Of a DNA stretch of 64,000 nucleotides, positions 1 to 8,600 are shown in pieces. Every line of letters begins with the position of its first letter. Position 1 is the first letter of the stretch. The position numbers and the translations under genes are program-made. The stretch is from Bacteroidota bacterium (lineage in GTDB: Bacteria > Bacteroidota > Bacteroidia > Chitinophagales > Chitinophagaceae): assembly GCA_018266575.1 (NCBI GenBank), contig JAFEAE010000013.1:1-64000 (forward strand), written 5' to 3'. A model generated the notes under the pieces. The model had not been told where the DNA came from, made no database searches, and saw nothing but the letters and a program-made list of their open reading frames with translations.

Positions 1-74
1 ATTGCTCCCCTGTATAAACTGCATGCACATTTATATCAAAAACCATACATCATTTTAGCTATTCACATTGTGTG

Positions 75-82
75 TATATTTG
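75..82 (+). promoter_or_regulatory. Bacteroidetes-type -7 promoter element
   Basis: The octamer TATATTTG fits the Bacteroidetes -7 consensus TANNTTTG and lies 46 bases before the start codon of the first gene. The -33 element is poor (a TTTT run near 53-56). It lies outside the inverted repeat that bounds the gene, so it would belong to the preceding spacer. The match is short and could be chance. Confidence 0.35.
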
Positions 83-113
83 AATAGCAACAAAAGTTTT
101 TTCACAAACTCTC

Positions 114-127
114 GTTAGCAGCAACAT
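114..127 (+). repeat. 5' boundary repeat of cassette 1
   Basis: GTTAGCAGCAACAT, directly before the start codon of the first gene. It is complementary, with one mismatch, to 768-781 just after that gene. The pair is gene-specific; the other three genes have different pairs. This is the relation expected between the core site at the start of an integron cassette and the inverse core at the start of its own attC. Confidence 0.6.
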
Positions 128-128
128 T

Positions 129-767
129 ATGGGACGCACCCTAATTATTATATTTACTTTGACTTCATTTCTTTCTTGTAAACAGGGAAAGCAACGTGAC
201 AAATTTGTTTTTAAGCCAATTGCTGAACCTTTGAGCAAATATTCTGACCAAACTTTTGACGAAGTTTTTTTTACAGAAAATTTTTATTCTTATTCAGAAT
301 GGGCAAAGGTTGACAGTTTAGAAAAACTCACAGGTTCTTTTGTGGACGCAACTACCGGGAAAACTATTCTTGACACAACGAAATATTTTTATTTAGCAGA
401 AGCCTTTGTAGTTGAACAAGACGACACAACTTTTATTAGAACTTGTAAAGCAATATTGACTGACACTTCATTAAACTTAGTTTTAAATGACGCCCCTTTT
501 TCTCAAAGAAGCACTGGACTTGAAATAACAAAATCGGGCAACATTTTTAAAAGTAATTATGTTGTTACGGCAATACCGACAGACAGTTCTTATAAATTGC
601 CAACATTCACAACATTGACGCAAAACATACTTTTTGACAAACAGGAATACAAAAAAGGTGATGTTTTAAAAGGCAAACTCAGTTTGACAATTAAAGCATT
701 TTATCCCACAAGTAATATAGTAGACACAATAAAAGTATTTGGTTTACTCAAAACAAATGTGGACTAA
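129..767 (+). CDS. small lipoprotein of unknown function (cassette gene 1)
   Basis: A 212-residue protein with a lipoprotein signal: a short hydrophobic N-terminus ending in the lipobox FLSC, with the acylated cysteine near residue 17. The mature part is acidic and polar with no membrane segment, so it is probably anchored to a membrane and faces the periplasm or surface. I do not recognise a family. The gene is AT-rich compared with the genes after 4.5 kb. It sits between a 5' repeat at 114-127 and its near-perfect inverted copy at 768-781, which begins right after the stop codon. That pair marks it as one unit of a cassette-like array. Function unknown; the lipoprotein call is fairly safe. 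Confidence 0.7.
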   Translation: MGRTLIIIFTLTSFLSCKQGKQRDKFVFKPIAEPLSKYSDQTFDEVFFTENFYSYSEWAKVDSLEKLTGSFVDATTGKTILDTTKYFYLAEAFVVEQDDTTFIRTCKAILTDTSLNLVLNDAPFSQRSTGLEITKSGNIFKSNYVVTAIPTDSSYKLPTFTTLTQNILFDKQEYKKGDVLKGKLSLTIKAFYPTSNIVDTIKVFGLLKTNVD

Positions 768-969
768 ATGCTGCTGCTAACATGGGGTTTGCTGCAATTT
801 GGGTTGGACATTGTAAGCATCAACTTTTGTCATTTTTCACCTTCGGCTCCGGCGGACAATATTCTATTCGGCGATTGTTGTAACTTCAGCTAAAAATAAA
901 ACCGGGCTTCAGTTGTGGGCTGACGAATATGAATGCCAGCACTGCGGCAAGCCTCGGTCATTGTGTGCC
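768..969 (+). repeat. attC-like spacer between cassettes 1 and 2
   Basis: This about 200-base spacer starts with the inverse boundary of gene 1 (ending CTAAC) and ends with the 5' boundary of gene 2 (TTGTGTGCC). Inside it, GGTTTGCTGC at 786-795 can pair with GCGGCAAGCC at 944-953, so the whole element can fold into one long imperfect hairpin. Its right part (about 841-957) is clearly related to 1768-1880. Shared blocks include TTGTTGTAA, GGGNTGACG-like and AATGCCAGCAC with GC-GCAAGCC. It is longer than classical attC sites (about 60-140 bases). No coding potential is seen. Confidence 0.6.
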
Positions 970-998
970 ATTGAAGACAAGTCCAAAATTTTCAAAAG

Positions 999-1502
999 TT
1001 GACAGAATTAAATTCAATCGAAGTTAGAGAGGGTTGGAAAAATTATTATTTATTTGGCTTCTTCGCCATTATGACAATAATTATATCAGCTTTTGTAATT
1101 CCATCACAACGACAAGACACAATTAATTTCTTTTTTAGTAAGTGGACAATTGCAAAACTTCCAGTGTTTATTATGTTTATTGGTGTTATGGGCTTGTGTT
1201 TGTTTTATTATTTTGACAAAAGGGTAAAACTAAAAGTTGACAAAGATGGAATTTGGACAGTAAAATATAAAGAAACACTTTGGGATGACATTGGGTATTT
1301 CAGTACAACAATTTGCAAAATGAAAGAAGGCGATATTTATTATTTAAAAATACGTCTCAAAGATACAGAGGACAGGCTCGACAAAGAACTTAAAATCCGT
1401 TATCGTAGAATGGACAAAGACTTTGAAGAAGTTCGACAGATAATTTCTTATTATGCCGCTAAGCATAATATTCAAGACCTAGGACACGAAAATGAAATAT
1501 AA
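999..1502 (+). CDS. small membrane protein of unknown function (cassette gene 2)
   Basis: A 167-residue protein starting at a TTG codon. There are two hydrophobic stretches (about residues 17-36 and 51-71), then a soluble charged C-terminal half. The layout, two N-terminal helices followed by a compact beta-rich cytoplasmic domain, resembles the bacterial PH-like or STM3941-like membrane proteins, but this is only a resemblance. The TTG start gives 30 bases between the boundary repeat and the gene; no ATG fits better. The gene is AT-rich and is bounded by TTGTGTGCC (961-969) and its exact inverted copy at 1504-1512. Function unknown. Confidence 0.6.
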   Translation: MTELNSIEVREGWKNYYLFGFFAIMTIIISAFVIPSQRQDTINFFFSKWTIAKLPVFIMFIGVMGLCLFYYFDKRVKLKVDKDGIWTVKYKETLWDDIGYFSTTICKMKEGDIYYLKIRLKDTEDRLDKELKIRYRRMDKDFEEVRQIISYYAAKHNIQDLGHENEI

Positions 1503-1503
1503 C

Positions 1504-1890
1504 GGCACACAACATTAGGTTCCTATGTAAAGCGATCTCAGGGGCTCGCCCGATTGATGATATGATTATAAAGTTACTACATAAATATTTTTTTGGCACA
1601 CTGCGGGTTTGAATGATTTTATGTTCTGCCGACTGGCAATGATCTAAGGTCGCCGTTAAATCATTCAAAGACGCAGTGGTATATTTTTTTTATTTTCTTT
1701 AAACTCCGGCTTTATGCAAGTTGGGCATGACATTTTAAGATCAGCTATTTCATTATTCAACAACTGTTCGGCCTGACGGAACTCATTTGGCCATTTGTTG
1801 TAATTTCGTCGTTATTAAATTTTTTCGGCTTCTGTTGGGGGTGGACGTAATAAAATGCCAGCACGGCAGCAAGCCGCGACGTTGGCTGAA
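1504..1890 (+). repeat. attC-like spacer between cassettes 2 and 3, enlarged by a hairpin element
   Basis: This spacer opens with GGCACACAA, the exact inverse of the 5' boundary of gene 2, and closes with GTTGGCTGAA at 1881-1890, the 5' boundary of gene 3. Its right part (1768-1880) is homologous to the right part of the preceding spacer, including AATGCCAGCAC at 1854-1864 and GCAGCAAGCC. It is nearly twice as long as the first spacer because a separate palindromic element (1599-1678) lies in its left half. Confidence 0.55.
1599..1678. repeat. long-stem hairpin element (MITE-like)
   Basis: The 21-base arms at 1599-1619 and 1658-1678 are inverted copies with 19 of 21 matches (each has CACTGCG at the outer end and GAATGATTT at the inner end), around a loop of 38 bases. 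T-rich flanks on both sides extend the symmetry weakly. It looks like a small non-coding palindrome inserted into the spacer, or a second foldable recombination site nested in it. No terminator role is obvious because no gene ends close to it in the right orientation. Confidence 0.6.
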
Positions 1891-1907
1891 ATTTAAAAGG
1901 CACTTTA

Positions 1908-2531
1908 ATGGCTGAAGATTTTGCAAAAAGATGGGATGAACGTTATAGCAGTAAGGAATATGCATACGGAACTTCTCCTAACCTTTTTCTAAAAAAACAT
2001 TTACCCAATTACCCAATTGGAAAAATTCTTTTTCCTGCTGAAGGTGAAGGCCGAAATGCGGTTTTTGCAGCTTCCCTTGGGTGGGACACGAATGCCTTTG
2101 ATATAAGTGTTGAAGGCAAGTTTAAAGCTTTAAGACTTGCCGGTGATCAAAAAGTATCAATTAATTACGTGGTGGGAAAACTTGATGAACTCCAGTATAC
2201 CAAAAATGAATTTGATGCAATCGCTTTAATTTATGCTCACTTTCCGGCAAGCATCAAGTCTGAATATCACAAAAAATTAAAGACTTTTCTAAAAAATGGT
2301 GGCATACTAATCTTTGAAGCCTTTAGCAAGAATCATCTTGAGTACATTCGGAAAGATGAACGAATCGGAGGACCAAAGGATATTGACACACTCTTTTCAA
2401 TAGAAGAAATATTAGAGGATTTCAAGGATTTCACCATAATAGAACTAAATGAGTCAGAAATCGAATTACATGAGGGTTCATATCATAATGGTAAAGGTTC
2501 TGTCATTCGATTTGTAGGAATCAAGCCATAA
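1908..2531 (+). CDS. class I SAM-dependent methyltransferase (cassette gene 3)
   Basis: A 207-residue soluble protein of the Rossmann-fold methyltransferase superfamily, close in layout to the TehB / thiopurine-methyltransferase-like group. The N-terminus has the family pattern WDERY...[22 protein letters not shown] near residues 44-58 is motif I, which binds S-adenosylmethionine, and AFDIS follows as motif II. A strand near residue 105 ([10 protein letters not shown]) fits motif IV. The substrate cannot be told from sequence; relatives act on small molecules such as thiols, tellurite or halides. The gene is flanked by GTTGGCTGAA (1881-1890) and its perfect inverse (2534-2543). It is the only cassette in the array with a recognisable enzyme. 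Confidence 0.8.
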   Translation: MAEDFAKRWDERYSSKEYAYGTSPNLFLKKHLPNYPIGKILFPAEGEGRNAVFAASLGWDTNAFDISVEGKFKALRLAGDQKVSINYVVGKLDELQYTKNEFDAIALIYAHFPASIKSEYHKKLKTFLKNGGILIFEAFSKNHLEYIRKDERIGGPKDIDTLFSIEEILEDFKDFTIIELNESEIELHEGSYHNGKGSVIRFVGIKP

Positions 2532-2533
2532 AC

Positions 2534-2739
2534 TTCAGCCAACATGCATATTGGCAAAGGCGGGGCTAGGCCAGCAAGTTTTTCAGCGTCGGCAATCGAT
2601 TCATCGTCAGTCCGGGCTGGACGTTACAAAGCGAATTTTGCATCTAATCATTTAACTTCAACTTTTAACCAGGCCGCTGTTGACCGGTGCGGACTCAGCA
2701 ACAAATTCCCAGACTTCGCCAATATGCTGAACGTTGTAC
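2534..2739 (+). repeat. attC-like spacer between cassettes 3 and 4
   Basis: It starts with TTCAGCCAAC, the inverse of the 5' boundary of gene 3, and ends with GTTGTAC (2733-2739), the 5' boundary of gene 4. The middle is less like the first two spacers but contains GGGCTGGACGTTAC near 2612, recalling their shared GGGNTGACG block. Short reading frames here have no RBS and no protein-like composition, so I take the stretch as non-coding. Confidence 0.5.
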
Positions 2740-2789
2740 ATCGCTTTATGTAAAACGCTAAGCTGGTGCATCTACATGTAAAACACTTT

Positions 2790-3572
2790 ATGACACGACT
2801 GCTTTTTTCAATTTGCTGTGTATTATTTATTTCAACTTCATTTGGACAAAAAAGCGATGCGCTACTTTTCAACGCTTACAAAAAAAACTCGTTGACTGAA
2901 CTTCAGTCCTTTTTTGATAATTGGGCTCTGGAGACTCCTTCAATCTCTGCCGAAGACTTCAAAAAATTAAATGACACGTTGAAAAACGTCTACCAAGTTT
3001 TTCAATCTTTCTATAATCCAACAGACATCAACAGAACTGGTGGTTCAGAATGGGGCAATGATATTTATAAAGGAGTAAAATACTTTCTTGTTCAAGATAA
3101 AATATTCTATGCGGTTGCTGACGGCTTAATAACTGACACAATCGAGTTACATAAAGGAATTTTTCACAGACCAAAAAGCTATGACTCATTAAACGATTTT
3201 AGGCCTGAATTATCTTTTTTAAATATAAAATGTGTGATCCTTAATAAATATTACGATGGCTTATTAAATCGTTTTCTTGGTGACCAACATTATAAACTTG
3301 GAACTGTAAGCATTATGTCACCAGCACGTTCAAAAGGTGAAAGTGAAAATCGAATGAAGTTTTTAGAAAACTGTATAAAAATTTGGTACGGGCACTGGGG
3401 CGGTTATTGGCAGCTTCACTCTTATCCTTATGCCGGGAGGGTTACCTTTGATAAGGATTTTCAAAATGCTGTTGTCGATTACCAAATGATTTATGAAGGC
3501 GGTTATGCTTATTTCAAAAAGATAAGTGACAAGTGGACTTTAATCAAAGCAGAAAGGACTTGGATTGAATAG
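2790..3572 (+). CDS. secreted protein of unknown function (cassette gene 4)
   Basis: I place the start at the ATG at 2790 because it opens directly into a typical signal peptide (basic residue, hydrophobic core LLFSICCVLFIS, then a small-residue site near FGQ). The upstream ATG at 2766 would add eight polar residues. This gives 260 residues, exported. The mature part is rich in aromatic residues; the last 50 residues have a repeated YEGGYAYF / KKISDKWTL pattern typical of SnoaL/NTF2-like tails, but I cannot assign a family. Boundary repeats are GTTGTAC (2733-2739) and its inverse at 3583-3589. Function unknown. Confidence 0.65.
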   Translation: MTRLLFSICCVLFISTSFGQKSDALLFNAYKKNSLTELQSFFDNWALETPSISAEDFKKLNDTLKNVYQVFQSFYNPTDINRTGGSEWGNDIYKGVKYFLVQDKIFYAVADGLITDTIELHKGIFHRPKSYDSLNDFRPELSFLNIKCVILNKYYDGLLNRFLGDQHYKLGTVSIMSPARSKGESENRMKFLENCIKIWYGHWGGYWQLHSYPYAGRVTFDKDFQNAVVDYQMIYEGGYAYFKKISDKWTLIKAERTWIE

Positions 3573-3582
3573 ATAAGCGAAC

Positions 3583-3589
3583 GTACAAC
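3583..3589 (+). repeat. 3' boundary repeat of cassette 4
   Basis: GTACAAC, the inverse of GTTGTAC at 2733-2739. Pairing continues for five more bases (CGCTT on one side, AAGCG on the other) after a small bulge. It fits the rule seen at the other three genes, although the uninterrupted match is only 7 bases. Confidence 0.45.
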
Positions 3590-3617
3590 AAAGGCAACGC
3601 CTATACGTAGCCTTTCT

Positions 3618-4145
3618 TCAATTGTTTTTATCAGAATTCAATTCTGTTTCACCCCAAGGCATTGCGAAGCATAGGTCCTGTCGTTTTATATTTTTGCAGG
3701 CTTCATTAAAATCTTTTATCGCAATATAAATCCTGTTTTCCGCTCCTTCCAATTGCATGAATACGTCTTGCAATTCATTTGTCGCAACAAAGGTTTTGTC
3801 AGCCCGGAGCATGTCAAAGCCTTTTTTTACCAATATAGATAAGCTATCATTATGGTTATGAATATCAGTAACCATAGTGTTGCTTAATGTGTCATTACTA
3901 TTTGAGGTTCTACTCATGTCCGCAGCGTCCTTATTCAACTGCGAGATTAAACTTGTGCCAACATTTTTATTCTGCGATAGAATTTGTGCAAACTGTTTCG
4001 CAAGATCGGCTCGTCGTACAAGTTGTGTTCTTAATATTTGCCAGCTTTCGCTAATCACCTTGCTTGTGCCTTGTCCAAATGAGATTTTATGAATACATAT
4101 GAAAATGGATAAAGTCGCAAGGAATGTTTTGAAATATAAGGTCAT
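3618..4145 (-). CDS. secreted helical protein of unknown function
   Basis: A 175-residue protein with a signal peptide (TFLATLSIFICIH) ending near FGQ at about residue 24. The mature part is polar and mostly predicted helical (SKVISESWQILRTQ, QLNKDAADMS), probably a periplasmic helical bundle. I recognise no family. It is the first minus-strand gene and may be the last member of the AT-rich array, but I see no clear inverted pair around it. A good -7 element (TATATTTG on the minus strand) lies 17 bases upstream of the start, so it probably has its own promoter. Confidence 0.6.
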   Translation of the reverse strand: MTLYFKTFLATLSIFICIHKISFGQGTSKVISESWQILRTQLVRRADLAKQFAQILSQNKNVGTSLISQLNKDAADMSRTSNSNDTLSNTMVTDIHNHNDSLSILVKKGFDMLRADKTFVATNELQDVFMQLEGAENRIYIAIKDFNEACKNIKRQDLCFAMPWGETELNSDKNN

Positions 4146-4161
4146 AAAATTATGTACATCT

Positions 4162-4169
4162 CAAATATA
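4162..4169 (-). promoter_or_regulatory. Bacteroidetes-type -7 element for the 3618-4145 gene
   Basis: Read on the minus strand, TATATTTG matches TANNTTTG and is 17 bases from the start codon, leaving a short leader. The same octamer precedes the first gene of the window. A TTG-containing candidate -33 element lies upstream but the spacing is not ideal. Confidence 0.4.
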
Positions 4170-4253
4170 GACGAAAGTTTGCAACCTGTAAACGCACAAA
4201 AGATTGCTTAACAACAATAGCCAGCTTCATTAAATTTTGTTTTTTCATTGCTA

Positions 4254-4391
4254 TATACCGAAAATAAAAAGGAAAGGGCATATGTAGTCTATCCCTACCT
4301 GAACCTGGCTGAAGCCTTCCCCGCCCTTTCCTACCTCACCGCAAGGATGAGCGAGGCCCCTGTTAATAACCATTCTGACACCTTTGAATGA
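4254..4391 (+). pseudogene. short gene remnant, family unknown
   Basis: A stretch open in one frame that reads like protein (YPYLNLAEAFPALSYLTARM and a polar tail) and ends in TGA at 4389-4391. It has no plausible start and is cut off on the left. Its codon use is richer in GC than the cassette genes beside it and matches the chromosomal genes further right. I read it as the C-terminal end of a lost gene where the cassette array meets the older chromosome. The rest of 4146-4522 shows nothing else. Confidence 0.3.
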
Positions 4392-4483
4392 GATGCATAT
4401 ACTAAAACAGATACCCGCCATCGGCGAAAGACAGCCTAGCGCCGGCGTTAGTGTGCCGTTTTAATTTATTCACGAATTTAAGC

Positions 4484-4508
4484 AGAGGGCCGATTGATCC
4501 AGCCCTCT
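4484..4508 (-). terminator. possible terminator of the metal-efflux operon
   Basis: AGAGGGC and GCCCTCT (4484-4490 and 4502-4508) form a 7-bp stem with an 11-base loop, just past the stop codon of the adaptor gene on the minus strand. The run after the stem is only AT-rich and is not a clean T tract, so this could be a processing or stabilising hairpin instead. Confidence 0.4.
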
Positions 4509-4522
4509 TGCATGGTTAACCT

Positions 4523-5653
4523 TTAGTCTGTAGTGTTTTTCAATTTCATTAAAATAGCATATGCCCCTTTTACTACAAATGACTTATTTTGCAATTCCGC
4601 TCCATCAAATATTTCCGTAACCCCTTTTTCAGTGGGCCCTGTTTTTACTTCCAGCATTTCAAACAAGCCCTTTTCTTTTATTACAAATACATAAGTTTTG
4701 TTTTCAAATAACAAAACAGCACTTTCTGGCAGTACAAAAGCATTTTTTGTTTCTACCGCAATTTCTGCATTCATATAGGTTCCAGGGATCAGGGATTTAT
4801 CATACATTTCAAAATGACAATGCACATCGGTGTTCCTTTCCGGTGAGAGGTCTTTACCAATTAGCAAAATCTCGCATGGATATTTTTTTTCCGGTTGATT
4901 GTTTGTATAAGCCATCAGCTTTTGCCCTATAAATAATTTGTTGATGTCTTTTTCAAAAACTTTCAATGCAAGATGGATATCAGTTGGATTGATAAGTTCA
5001 AACAAGACATCCGTTGGAGCAACATATTTCCCGATATTTACATTAACCTTTGAAACATATCCGTTGATTGGTGAATAAATATTTACACTCCGGGAAATAT
5101 TCGAATCATCCAGGCGCTGCACATCAATTCCTGCCAGCTTAAGTTTTTCTGCGAGTGCCGCAACCATTACCCGCTGGCTGCTGTAATCTGCCTCTGCCTG
5201 CTGGTACACTTTATCGCTGCTTGCCTTACTCTGGTTAAGTTCTTTCTGGCGTTCATATTCGTTTTCGAGAAAACGGATTTTTGCTTTTGCTGTTAAATAA
5301 TCCTGTTGTACCTGAATGTATTGCTGATCTTCTACTACGGCAATTACTTCCCCTTTACTTACATGTACCCCTGGCAGCAAATGCGTGCTTTTAAGATACC
5401 CACCCATCGGGATGCTTATGGATACCATATTTTGCGGTGGCACATCAATCTTTCCGTTCACTTTTAGTACAGAGGATATTGTTTTCTGTTCCATTTTACC
5501 GGCAGCAACTCCCGCACTTTTTATCTGTGCATCTGTCAGTGATATTACCGACGATCCGGTTTCTGCGCCGGTAGTTATATCTGCGTTTTTCTTTTCTGAA
5601 CAGGATAATAAAAAAACAAATGATACCGAAAGTGTTATTAAATATTTCTTCAT
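4523..5653 (-). CDS. heavy-metal RND efflux periplasmic adaptor (HlyD/CusB family lipoprotein)
   Basis: A 376-residue membrane-fusion protein that would join the inner-membrane pump to the outer-membrane channel. The lipobox FLLSC puts the acylated cysteine at residue 18. The order of parts is usual: a first lipoyl half (about residues 65-110, with GVHVSKGEVIAVVED), a coiled-coil hairpin (about 111-175, with RFLENEYERQKELNQSKAS), a second lipoyl half (IYSPINGYVSKVNVNIGKYV), a beta-barrel domain and a membrane-proximal domain. Length is normal for the CusB/CzcB group. It lies 9 bases after the pump gene, so the two are surely one transcript. The histidine- and methionine-rich metal sites of true CusB are not obvious, so the metal (Cu, Ag, Co, Zn or Cd) is undecided. 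Confidence 0.88.
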   Translation of the reverse strand: MKKYLITLSVSFVFLLSCSEKKNADITTGAETGSSVISLTDAQIKSAGVAAGKMEQKTISSVLKVNGKIDVPPQNMVSISIPMGGYLKSTHLLPGVHVSKGEVIAVVEDQQYIQVQQDYLTAKAKIRFLENEYERQKELNQSKASSDKVYQQAEADYSSQRVMVAALAEKLKLAGIDVQRLDDSNISRSVNIYSPINGYVSKVNVNIGKYVAPTDVLFELINPTDIHLALKVFEKDINKLFIGQKLMAYTNNQPEKKYPCEILLIGKDLSPERNTDVHCHFEMYDKSLIPGTYMNAEIAVETKNAFVLPESAVLLFENKTYVFVIKEKGLFEMLEVKTGPTEKGVTEIFDGAELQNKSFVVKGAYAILMKLKNTTD

Positions 5654-5662
5654 TTTTAGCTG

Positions 5663-8600
5663 TTATTTGTTGATAAGATAATTTAGGCGGATGGCAGATT
5701 CGTTCAGGTTTTTCAATGCTTCTATATAATCATTTTTTACAGAAAGGGCCTGGTTAGTAATCTGCGCCCATTCCAGGTAATTGATATTGCCATTTGCAAA
5801 TTGCAGATCGGCGGCGGCTGCAATAACATCCGCGTTTTTTAGTGAGCTCTTTTCAAAACGATGAATGGCCCGCAGGTACTTGTTATATTGTGCACATGCA
5901 ATATGATAATCCGTTTCAAAAATCTTTACCCCTGAATTATAATTTTGTTCTGCGATCTGTTTTCGGAATTTTTCGCTATTGATTTTTGCTTTTAGCGATT
6001 TAGCGAAAATCGGCACGCCTATAGTAGCCTGAAAAGAACTGAACCTTCTTGAACTGCTGTAATATTTATCGTCTGCACCAAGCCCTTTAAAGCTTGCATT
6101 GGTAAAACCGACAGACAAATCAGGTAAGAGTTTGCTTTTTTCCAATTGCCAAGATGCATCTGCAATTTCCCGCTGATGCTGTATAAGCTGCATTGCTGGA
6201 TGCGTTGCTAATACTACAGAATCGGCCATTGCACCAACTTCTATTTTTAGTACCCCGCTATCAGCCGTATAAACATCACTAGTGTTCAGCAATAATTGAA
6301 ACTGTAATTGTTGAATAACCGAATCGTCCTCCAACTGATCTACCTGAGCACGTATTTGCTCCAATTGTGTGGATGCACCCGTTGCTTCCAGTACATTGCT
6401 TTCTCCTTTGACCAATCTCAAAGCCGCTTGTTTGTAAAAGGCATTGTAAATGCTGTCCGCATACAAAAGCAATTTTTTCTTTTGTACATTGTATATCATC
6501 AACCCATATACTTCGGCTACTTGTTTTTTGAGATCTGCTTCCTTGAGAGAAGTATTCAGTACTGAGTTCCTCCACTCCTGTTGCAGCAATTGTTTTTGTT
6601 TGCTATACACTTTCGGAAAACTGAACGATTGTGAGACCCCGAATTTTGTATCGGTATATACACTGTTCACCTGCCCTGCCTCTGCAAATACGTTTGCCTG
6701 CGGAACTGATACACCGGTATTGACCAACATTTGCTGGTATTGTGTTTTTAACTGCTCATTTTTCAATTGTGCATTATTTTTTATTGCGATCTCTATTGCT
6801 TTTTGAAGGCTGACCGGTGTTTGCGCAGCGGCGTTTCCGATACCTGCTACAGAAATTACCGCGATGGCAATAACTGCAGGTGCAACCCGTTGTTTTGTTC
6901 CTGCAAATGCCTTTTCAAATTGTATATATAATACCGGCAACACAAACAATGTAAGAAAAGTTGCAACGAGCAATCCACCGATCACTACGGTTGCAAGCGG
7001 CCGTTGTACCTCTGCACCAGCGCCATTGCTTACAGCCATTGGCAAAAACCCGAGGGAAGCAACGAATGCTGTCATTAATACCGGCCTTAGGCGGACTTTG
7101 GTACCCATCAGTACAATCCTTTTAATATCATTGAACCCATCTTTTTTTAACCTGTTGAATTCTGCAATCAAAACAATGCCATTCAACACAGCTACACCAA
7201 ACAATGCAATAAAGCCAACTCCTGCGCTGATGCTAAAAGGCATACCTCTTAAGGAAAGAAATAAAATGCCGCCAATAGCAGACAGCGGGATTGCTGAATA
7301 AATCAATAACCCTTGTTTAATTGAATTAAATGCAAAGTATAGCAGCAGGAATATCAATAACAATGAAACAGGTACTGCGATCAGTAATCGTTGTTTTGCC
7401 GCATTTAAATTTTCAAAAGCCCCACCATAGGTTACATAATAACCTACAGGAAATTTTACATCCTTATCCACTTTTTTCTGCAATTCATTCACAATACCTT
7501 GTACATCCCGGCCACGTACGTTGAACCCAACTACAATTCTTCTTTTGGCATCTTCACGCTGTATTTGATTGGGGCCTTCTCTAATCTCTACGTTTGCCAA
7601 TTGATACAAAGGCACCTGTGTGCCCCCGGGAGTAGGGATAAGCATGTTCTGTACATCTTTCAAATCCCTTTTCATATCTGTCTTTAACCGCACTGCTACA
7701 TCAAACCTTTTTTCTCCTTCAAACACCATCCCGGCACTTTGCCCTGCAAATGCAGTGTTCACTACTTTATTGATATCACTTATATTAAGGTTGAATTGAG
7801 CAATAGCGTCACGGTTATAGCTGATTATTACCTGAGGCATGCCACCGACTGCTTCGATGTATAGGTTTTTTGCCCCATCAACCGTGCCGATTACAGTCCC
7901 AAGTTTTTTTGCGTATAATGCCAAGGTGTCAAGATCTTCCCCAAAAATCTTACATACCACATCCTGCCTGGCACCTGTCATCAATTCATTGAAACGCATC
8001 TGGACCGGGAATTGAAACCCAACTGTAACACCGGGAACTTCTTCCAGTGCTTTTCCCATTTTTTCACTTAGTTCATTAAACGAATGGGCAGACACCCATT
8101 TGTCCTTTGGTATCAATATCACCATCATATCACTTGCATCCATTGGCATAGGGTCTGTGGGTACTTCGCCGCTTCCAATTTTTGTTACCACTTTTTCTAC
8201 TTCGGGAAAACGGCTTTTGAGGATATGTGCGGCCTTCTGTGTGCTGGCGATGGTAGTGTTGATACTACTGCCGGTAAGCACCCTTGTATCCACAGCAAAA
8301 TCACCTTCTTCCAGTGCAGGAATAAATTCACCGCCTAAGGTTGAAAGAATGTATAAGGAAAACAGAAAAAGAAAAATTACACTGATGAGTACTGTTTTGC
8401 GGAAATGTAAAATTTTACCCAGCGCAAATTGATATACCCTTTCAGTTTTTCCCATCAACTTGTCTGACAATCCCGGCCGCGCTTTGATTTTCCGGCTGAG
8501 AAAAAGAGAGCTCATCATCGGTATATAGGTAAGAGACAAAAGAAACGCGCCCAATAATGCAAATGCAACTGTTTGGGCCATTGGCTTGAACATCTTTCCT

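Noticed and set aside
2544..2872. Short frames on both strands between the methyltransferase and the next gene
   Set aside because: They lie in the attC-like spacer; translated repeat sequence without start signals.
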